From DASRDS01 sp035570055 (lineage in GTDB: Bacteria; Gemmatimonadota; Gemmatimonadetes; Gemmatimonadales; Gemmatimonadaceae): DNA of 64,000 nt. Each line of letters begins with the position of its first letter. The first letter of the stretch is position 1. The position numbers were made by a program, and so were the translations under genes. The DNA lies in contig DATMLM010000053.1 in the NCBI GenBank assembly GCA_035570055.1, forward strand, positions 14,762-78,761, read 5' to 3'. Of this stretch, positions 60,901 to 64,000 are shown piece by piece. Under the pieces are notes generated by a model. It saw only the letters and a list, made by a program, of their open reading frames with translations, made no database searches and was not told the origin of the DNA.

Positions 60901-61491
60901 CTCAATCAGGCCGCCGCGTCGCTCGTTCGCGATCGCGAGAGAGCCAATCAGGCGACGTCCGCGTCGGGGTTGGCGGAGATGCTGCAGCAGATGCAGCAGC
61001 TCGCGCAGCAGCAGGGTCAGCTGAACGCGCAGTCGCAGGGACTCTCGCTCATGCCCGGCGCGAATGGGCAGCCGAGTGCCGAGGCGCAGGCGTTGGCCGA
61101 GCGGCAGCGGCGGGTGGCGCAGTCGCTCGACGCGGTTGGCGGCGGCGACGCCAGCGGTCGCGCCGATGCGCTCGCGAAGGAAGCGCGCGAAATCGCAGCC
61201 GCGCTCGCGCGGAGCGGGCCGGATCCAAGCACGATCAATCGCCAACAGCGCTTATATCACCGGCTGCTCGACGCGGGACACACGCTCGAGCAGGACGAGC
61301 GCGATTCGACGGGGAAGCGCCAGGCGCAGGCCGCCGTCGACCGCCCTGGCTTCGTCCCCGGCTCGGCGCCCGTCGAGGGGAAGAGCGCGTCCAAGTTCCG
61401 GGAGCCGACCTGGAACGAGCTTCGCGGACTGAGCGCCGAGGAGCGGCAGCTCGTCATCGACTACTTCAAGCGCATCAATGCGCAGCAATAA
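57928..61491 (+). CDS. DUF4175-family membrane protein with glutamine-rich repeats
   Basis: The protein has 1187 residues. Two hydrophobic hairpins near 25-75 and a helix near 145-165 anchor it. Residues about 190-500 form Ig-like strands typical of DUF4175. From about 520 the chain is coiled-coil rich (SLEQQAKQLEQQLKQ) with a low-complexity Q/P region near 770-850 made of six-residue PGTQQQ repeats, and then more helices. Overlap with the DUF4159 gene is ATGA. It probably spans the periplasm; the function is unknown. Confidence 0.8.
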   Translation: MTVHELVERERARLTRSTTARGGAIATAGVALVLAAAIALLGDARWLDLPPLIPFIVWALAIGAAAAGIALTVAWLRHNTTRVAVARTIEHERKLRSGALQGALEVENTGALGRRGAADLVARLKGAALAPVTQKSAGRRALAGAFTAVFGVAACVALAQWSPDGWSAVLHPIRAWRGTLLPRLVIDAPADVLRGERTTVRVTAPGRHRVAVYSRTRGAEWSARWYPVNDDGAARLAVGPMDADVALVANDGRAASDTVFVRVSDKPFLGGIALRAIYPAYLKRADEALPAGEVARVPVGTRIAINGRASTELSAVALVRGADTSHFGVSGHRFEGSLRANLGGSGRYDWRATGADGAIADLPAALELEVVPDSAPKIEIVSPARDTIVTPGDRVEVSLSATDDHGLASIAVRSWRASTNGTAWSNSPVVNETITLPTPAQWTGTSVLDLSQRGLGQGDALHVVAVATDDSPWHQTGMSRELILRVPSVAEERTLARSTADSAAAAAASIAQAQRSLEQRTDDASRARGQRNGSPQASPRQNQPGGGTSNGASGQQSMSYASAEQAKALAQEQRQLADRVKSLEQQAKQLEQQLKQAGSLDSGLANELHQAQQLLRDALTPELKAQLDKLDHSAQSLQSGDERQNLGDLAREQQKLRDQLERTVDVLKRAALEGSMQTLHDEAKDLAHRDSALSQKSQPSQSRPQQGANAQEAKDLADRSRDLSHAIDSLSKRLSREKAETGAKGVSEAQPHVDASTQDMDRAAGMQPQPGSQQQQANAQQQPGQQPGAQQQPGTQQQPGTQQQPGTQQQPGTQQQPGSQQQPSQMAQRSGQPQTGQQAGQQGGQQAAQQAAQEMGQAAQQLADARNAQIGEWKSATTSELDRSIQETLQMARQEQDLAQQAQQNSSDAASLKSEQSAIQQGVDQANARLQKAGRQSALISGNAQRAVSEARAKVQQATSELQANSSGSQTGGQTGSGQQTAGAMRDAADALNQAAASLVRDRERANQATSASGLAEMLQQMQQLAQQQGQLNAQSQGLSLMPGANGQPSAEAQALAERQRRVAQSLDAVGGGDASGRADALAKEAREIAAALARSGPDPSTINRQQRLYHRLLDAGHTLEQDERDSTGKRQAQAAVDRPGFVPGSAPVEGKSASKFREPTWNELRGLSAEERQLVIDYFKRINAQQ
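60283..60390 (+). repeat. Six 18-base tandem repeats inside the DUF4175 gene
   Basis: Six units of 18 bases (consensus CAGCCTGGTACCCAGCAG) encode repeated Q-P-G-T-Q-Q. Units at 60301 and 60319 are identical; the others differ at one to four positions. In-frame repeat number changes would vary linker length without frameshift. Confidence 0.9.
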
Positions 61492-63190
61492 GACGCTGGC
61501 TGCGCGCGCTGTGTTATTCGTGGCGATCGCCACCGCCCAGTTGCACGCGCAGGACCCGTCGCCGCTGTCCGCGGGCTACGATGCCGAGCAGCGGGGAGAT
61601 TGGGCCGAGGCGGCCGCGAACTATCGCAAGGCACTCCACGCGGGCGGGAACACAGCCGCGTCCGTCCTGGGCCTGGAACGCGTGTTCGCCGAGATCAACC
61701 ACACGGACTCGCTGCTGCCAGTCCTCGACACGGTGATCGCGGAACGTCCAAAAGACGCAGTATTCCGTTCGGTCCAGCTCCGGGCGCTCCGAATGCTCGG
61801 ACGCCAGGACGAGGAGCGCGCGGCTTTCGAGCGCTGGGTCCGCGATGCCCCACGCGATCCCACGCCGTATCGCGACTACGCCCGCGCGTTGCTCGAGGAA
61901 GGCCGCCCGCAAACCGCCGACTCGATCCTCGACCGCGCGCAGCGCGCACTCGGCAGCGGCCGCGAGTTTCTCGTCGAGACCGCGCAGCTCCGCGCGACGA
62001 TGGGCTTGTGGGATGCCTCGGCGCGCGCCTGGCGTACGGTCGTCGACAGCGCCCCCGATCTCGCCTCGAGCTCGGCTTACGCGCTGCGACCGACGCCGCG
62101 CCCGTCGCGCGACAAGGTTCGGGCGGTGTTCCTGGCGCCTCCGGTAACGCTCGGCGCGCGTCGCGCGCTGGCGTCGGTCGAGTTAGCCTGGGGCGACGCG
62201 AACGATGCCTGGATGGCCTTGTCGTCCGTTCGCCCGGACTCGGCCGCCGTTGCGGCGTGGGACGAGTTCGGCGATGCCGCGTCGGCGCAGGGCGAGTGGC
62301 GGACGGCGCACGATGCGTTCGCGGCGATCTTGGCGGTCTCGCACGCGCCGCCGCCGGCGCTCGCGCGACTGGCGATCCGCGCCGGTGACGCCGCGTTGCG
62401 TGCGGGCGACGCGTTGTCGGCGCTCGCCATGACCAATCGCGCGCTGGCGACGGGGATCGATTCGGGGACCGCCGCGCGCGTCGTGCTCCCGCTCAAGATT
62501 CGCGCCCTGTCAGCCCTGGGCAGGGCGAGCGATGCCGATTTCACCCTGAGCGCCTACGCCAAGTTCGCGGATGACTCGTCCCGCGCGCGGCTCACGCGTG
62601 ATGTCGCGTGGGGCTACGTGCGATCCGGCGACATTGCGCGCGCGAAGACGGCCGTGGCCGCGGCGGGCCTCGGCGATGATCGCGAGCTCGCGGGATGGCT
62701 CGCGCTCTACGCCGGCGACCTCGGCTCCGCACGCACCGCGCTCCGGCAGGCGGATGCGCCGACGGCCGACCTCGTCACGGCGCTCGCGCTCCTGGCGCGA
62801 ACGAGAGCTGACACCGCGGCGGTCGTCGGCCGCGCGTTCGTGGACCTGGCGCGCGGCGACACGGCGGCCGCGGCGACGCAGTTCGTGGCCGCGAGTGACG
62901 TCGTGCGTGACGCGGCGCCGCTCCTGCTGGCGACGGCCGCGCGTCTGCACACGGCGCGACGCGAAGACGCCGAAGCGATTCCGCTCTGGAAGAAGGTGGT
63001 CGAGCAGTACGCCGACGCACCCGAGGCGCCGGAGGCCGATTTGGAGTGGGGCCGCGCGCTCGCGCGTGGTCACGACGTGCAAGGTGCGATGTCACGATGG
63101 GAGCACCTGATCTTGACATACCCGTCGAGCGCGCTGGTGCCGCAGGCCCGGCGCGAGGTCGAGGCCGCGCGCGGGAGCGCAACCTCCTAG
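61478..63190 (+). CDS. Secreted TPR-repeat protein
   Basis: The protein has 570 residues, starting at ATG 61478 with a signal peptide (LAARAVLFVAIATAQLHA). The rest is a chain of helix pairs; clear TPR-like units include GYDAEQRGDWAEAAANYRKAL near the start and LWKKVVEQYADAPEAPEA near the end. It overlaps the DUF4175 gene by 14 bases and probably works with it as a periplasmic scaffold. Individual repeats are irregular, so the number is uncertain (about 10-12). Confidence 0.75.
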   Translation: MRSNKTLAARAVLFVAIATAQLHAQDPSPLSAGYDAEQRGDWAEAAANYRKALHAGGNTAASVLGLERVFAEINHTDSLLPVLDTVIAERPKDAVFRSVQLRALRMLGRQDEERAAFERWVRDAPRDPTPYRDYARALLEEGRPQTADSILDRAQRALGSGREFLVETAQLRATMGLWDASARAWRTVVDSAPDLASSSAYALRPTPRPSRDKVRAVFLAPPVTLGARRALASVELAWGDANDAWMALSSVRPDSAAVAAWDEFGDAASAQGEWRTAHDAFAAILAVSHAPPPALARLAIRAGDAALRAGDALSALAMTNRALATGIDSGTAARVVLPLKIRALSALGRASDADFTLSAYAKFADDSSRARLTRDVAWGYVRSGDIARAKTAVAAAGLGDDRELAGWLALYAGDLGSARTALRQADAPTADLVTALALLARTRADTAAVVGRAFVDLARGDTAAAATQFVAASDVVRDAAPLLLATAARLHTARREDAEAIPLWKKVVEQYADAPEAPEADLEWGRALARGHDVQGAMSRWEHLILTYPSSALVPQARREVEAARGSATS

Positions 63191-63202
63191 ATTTCCGTTG
63201 GT

Positions 63203-64000
63203 ATGGTATCGCGACGGAAACTGCTCGCAGGGATGGCGGCCGCGGCGCTGGCTCGCGCGGCGCGCGTCGACCTGTGGCACACCGCGGTGCCGATGCTGCT
63301 GGTCCCGATGGACGACGACCAGCAAAATCACCTCAAGGCCTACGGGCTCGCGTACAACACGCTCAAGGCCGGTATCAAAGGCGAGTGGCTCCTGAACTAC
63401 AAGGGAGGCTCGTTCCTGATACCGGACCTGCCTGAGGTGCGGAAACGGGCCGCCCTTGCCGGCGTCACCGTGACGCCGATCGCCGATGCGGATCTCGAGG
63501 CGGCGCGAAGCGAGATCGCCTCGAGCAACATGGACAGCATCGTCCTCGAGAAGGCGCCGACGATCGCGGTGTACAGCCCACCCAAGTCACCGCCATGGGA
63601 CGACGCGGTCACCTTGGCGCTCAACTACGCCGAAATCCCGTTCACGAACGTGTGGGATGAGCAAGTGGTCGCCGGCGACCTGCCGAAATACGACTGGGTG
63701 CATCTCTTCCACGAAGATTTCACTGGTCAGTTCAACAAGCTCTACATCAACTCGCGCGGCGCGCCGTGGTTTCAGGAGCAGGTGATACGCGATCAAGACG
63801 CGGCGAAGCGATTGGGATTCGCATCGGCACCGGCCCTCAAAAAGGCGGTCGCCGAGCAGGTGCGGGCGTTCGTGCAACACGGAGGGTTCCTGTTCGCGAT
63901 GTGCGGTGCGACGGAAACGCTGGACCTCGCGTTGGCCGCGCACGACGTCGACATCGATGGGCCGTTCTCCGACGGCACGCCGATGGATCCCAACGCCGAT
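63203..64000 (+). CDS. 'Asparagine synthetase B'-like secreted protein (3' truncated by window edge)
   Basis: The frame runs open from ATG 63203 to the window end, 266 residues. It starts MVSRRKLLAGMAAAALARA, a twin-arginine-type signal. It continues VPMDDDQQNHLKAYG, GEWLLNYKGGSFL and VRAFVQHGGFLFAMCGATE, matching a family widely labelled asparagine synthetase B in diderm genomes, although it lacks the AsnB glutaminase and synthetase motifs. The label is therefore probably wrong. It follows the TPR gene by 12 bases. Confidence 0.7.
   Translation, partial: MVSRRKLLAGMAAAALARAARVDLWHTAVPMLLVPMDDDQQNHLKAYGLAYNTLKAGIKGEWLLNYKGGSFLIPDLPEVRKRAALAGVTVTPIADADLEAARSEIASSNMDSIVLEKAPTIAVYSPPKSPPWDDAVTLALNYAEIPFTNVWDEQVVAGDLPKYDWVHLFHEDFTGQFNKLYINSRGAPWFQEQVIRDQDAAKRLGFASAPALKKAVAEQVRAFVQHGGFLFAMCGATETLDLALAAHDVDIDGPFSDGTPMDPNAD

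Noticed and set aside
63203..64000. True asparagine synthetase
   Set aside because: There is no N-terminal catalytic cysteine of class II glutaminases and no synthetase P-loop; the signal peptide also argues against it.

Overview
This 64 kb window comes from the chromosome of a GC-rich, diderm (Gram-negative type) bacterium. The evidence for an outer membrane is lnt, lolA, several lipoproteins with lipoboxes, predicted outer-membrane barrels and TonB_C-like and CsgG-like proteins. The mixture of ADOP-type permeases, DUF4159/DUF4175 proteins, an 'asparagine synthetase B'-like protein and a paired GMC oxidoreductase/gluconate-dehydrogenase subunit 3 is what I would expect from Gemmatimonadota or a close relative. 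That assignment is inferred from gene content, because no 16S gene is present. Genes are packed very tightly: most neighbours overlap by 1-20 bases or are separated by fewer than 30, and convergent genes often overlap. No gene-free stretch exceeds 300 bases; the longest are 29797-29982 and about 45815-45979. No insertion sequence, CRISPR array or prophage is visible.

Layout. (1) 1-6559, plus strand: end of rimO, hemL, a SpoIID/LytB protein, a small outer-membrane-type protein, a Gfo/Idh/MocA relative, lnt and a TonB_C-like protein. (2) 6556-10717, minus: a GAF/HD-GYP phosphohydrolase, a CsgG-like protein, a metallo-beta-lactamase-fold hydrolase and a Crp/Fnr regulator with a consensus-type CRP operator beside it. 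(3) 10782-16225, plus: rpmE, prfA, prmC, ylbF-like, tmk, a Ctp protease and a DUF2520 protein. (4) 16214-33276, minus: from the far end, prs, rplY, pth, ychF, rpsF, rpsR, a DUF2232 membrane protein, rplI, rsfS, a peptidase/beta-propeller/barrel fusion, two SPOR proteins, smc, aroF and lolA. (5) 33321-49552: accessory-looking genes on both strands. They include ornithine-cyclodeaminase and SDR enzymes, a ribbon-helix-helix protein with an operator-like palindrome, an AraC regulator, two paralogous zinc-ribbon membrane proteins bracketing a sugar-oxidation module, an acyltransferase, a rhomboid protease, a beta-propeller coupled to a miniature Gp5/VgrG-type OB protein, and an ADOP permease. (6) 49555-53956, minus: tRNA-Gln, ispE, a YbhN-type membrane protein, a protein with degenerate Hpt domains, and pdxJ. 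(7) 53983-64000, mostly plus: a lipoprotein, methylmalonyl-CoA epimerase (minus), trxA, a conserved unknown, rsmI, DUF4159, DUF4175, a TPR protein and the start of an AsnB-like protein.

How they fit together. Blocks 3, 4 and 6 are housekeeping: translation, chromosome segregation, isoprenoid and cofactor synthesis, and envelope lipoprotein trafficking. Block 5 lies between ispE-tRNA-Gln and prs-rplY-pth-ychF, genes that are commonly neighbours, so it looks like a variable block that opened a conserved cluster. The most notable observations are: CTG start codons inferred for prfA and pth; the TGTGA-N6-TCACA operator next to a Crp homologue carrying the matching RETVSR helix; the palindrome over the start codon of a ribbon-helix-helix gene; the 70-residue baseplate-hub-like OB protein; the paired zinc-ribbon proteins; and the protein with repeated Hpt domains lacking the phospho-accepting histidine.
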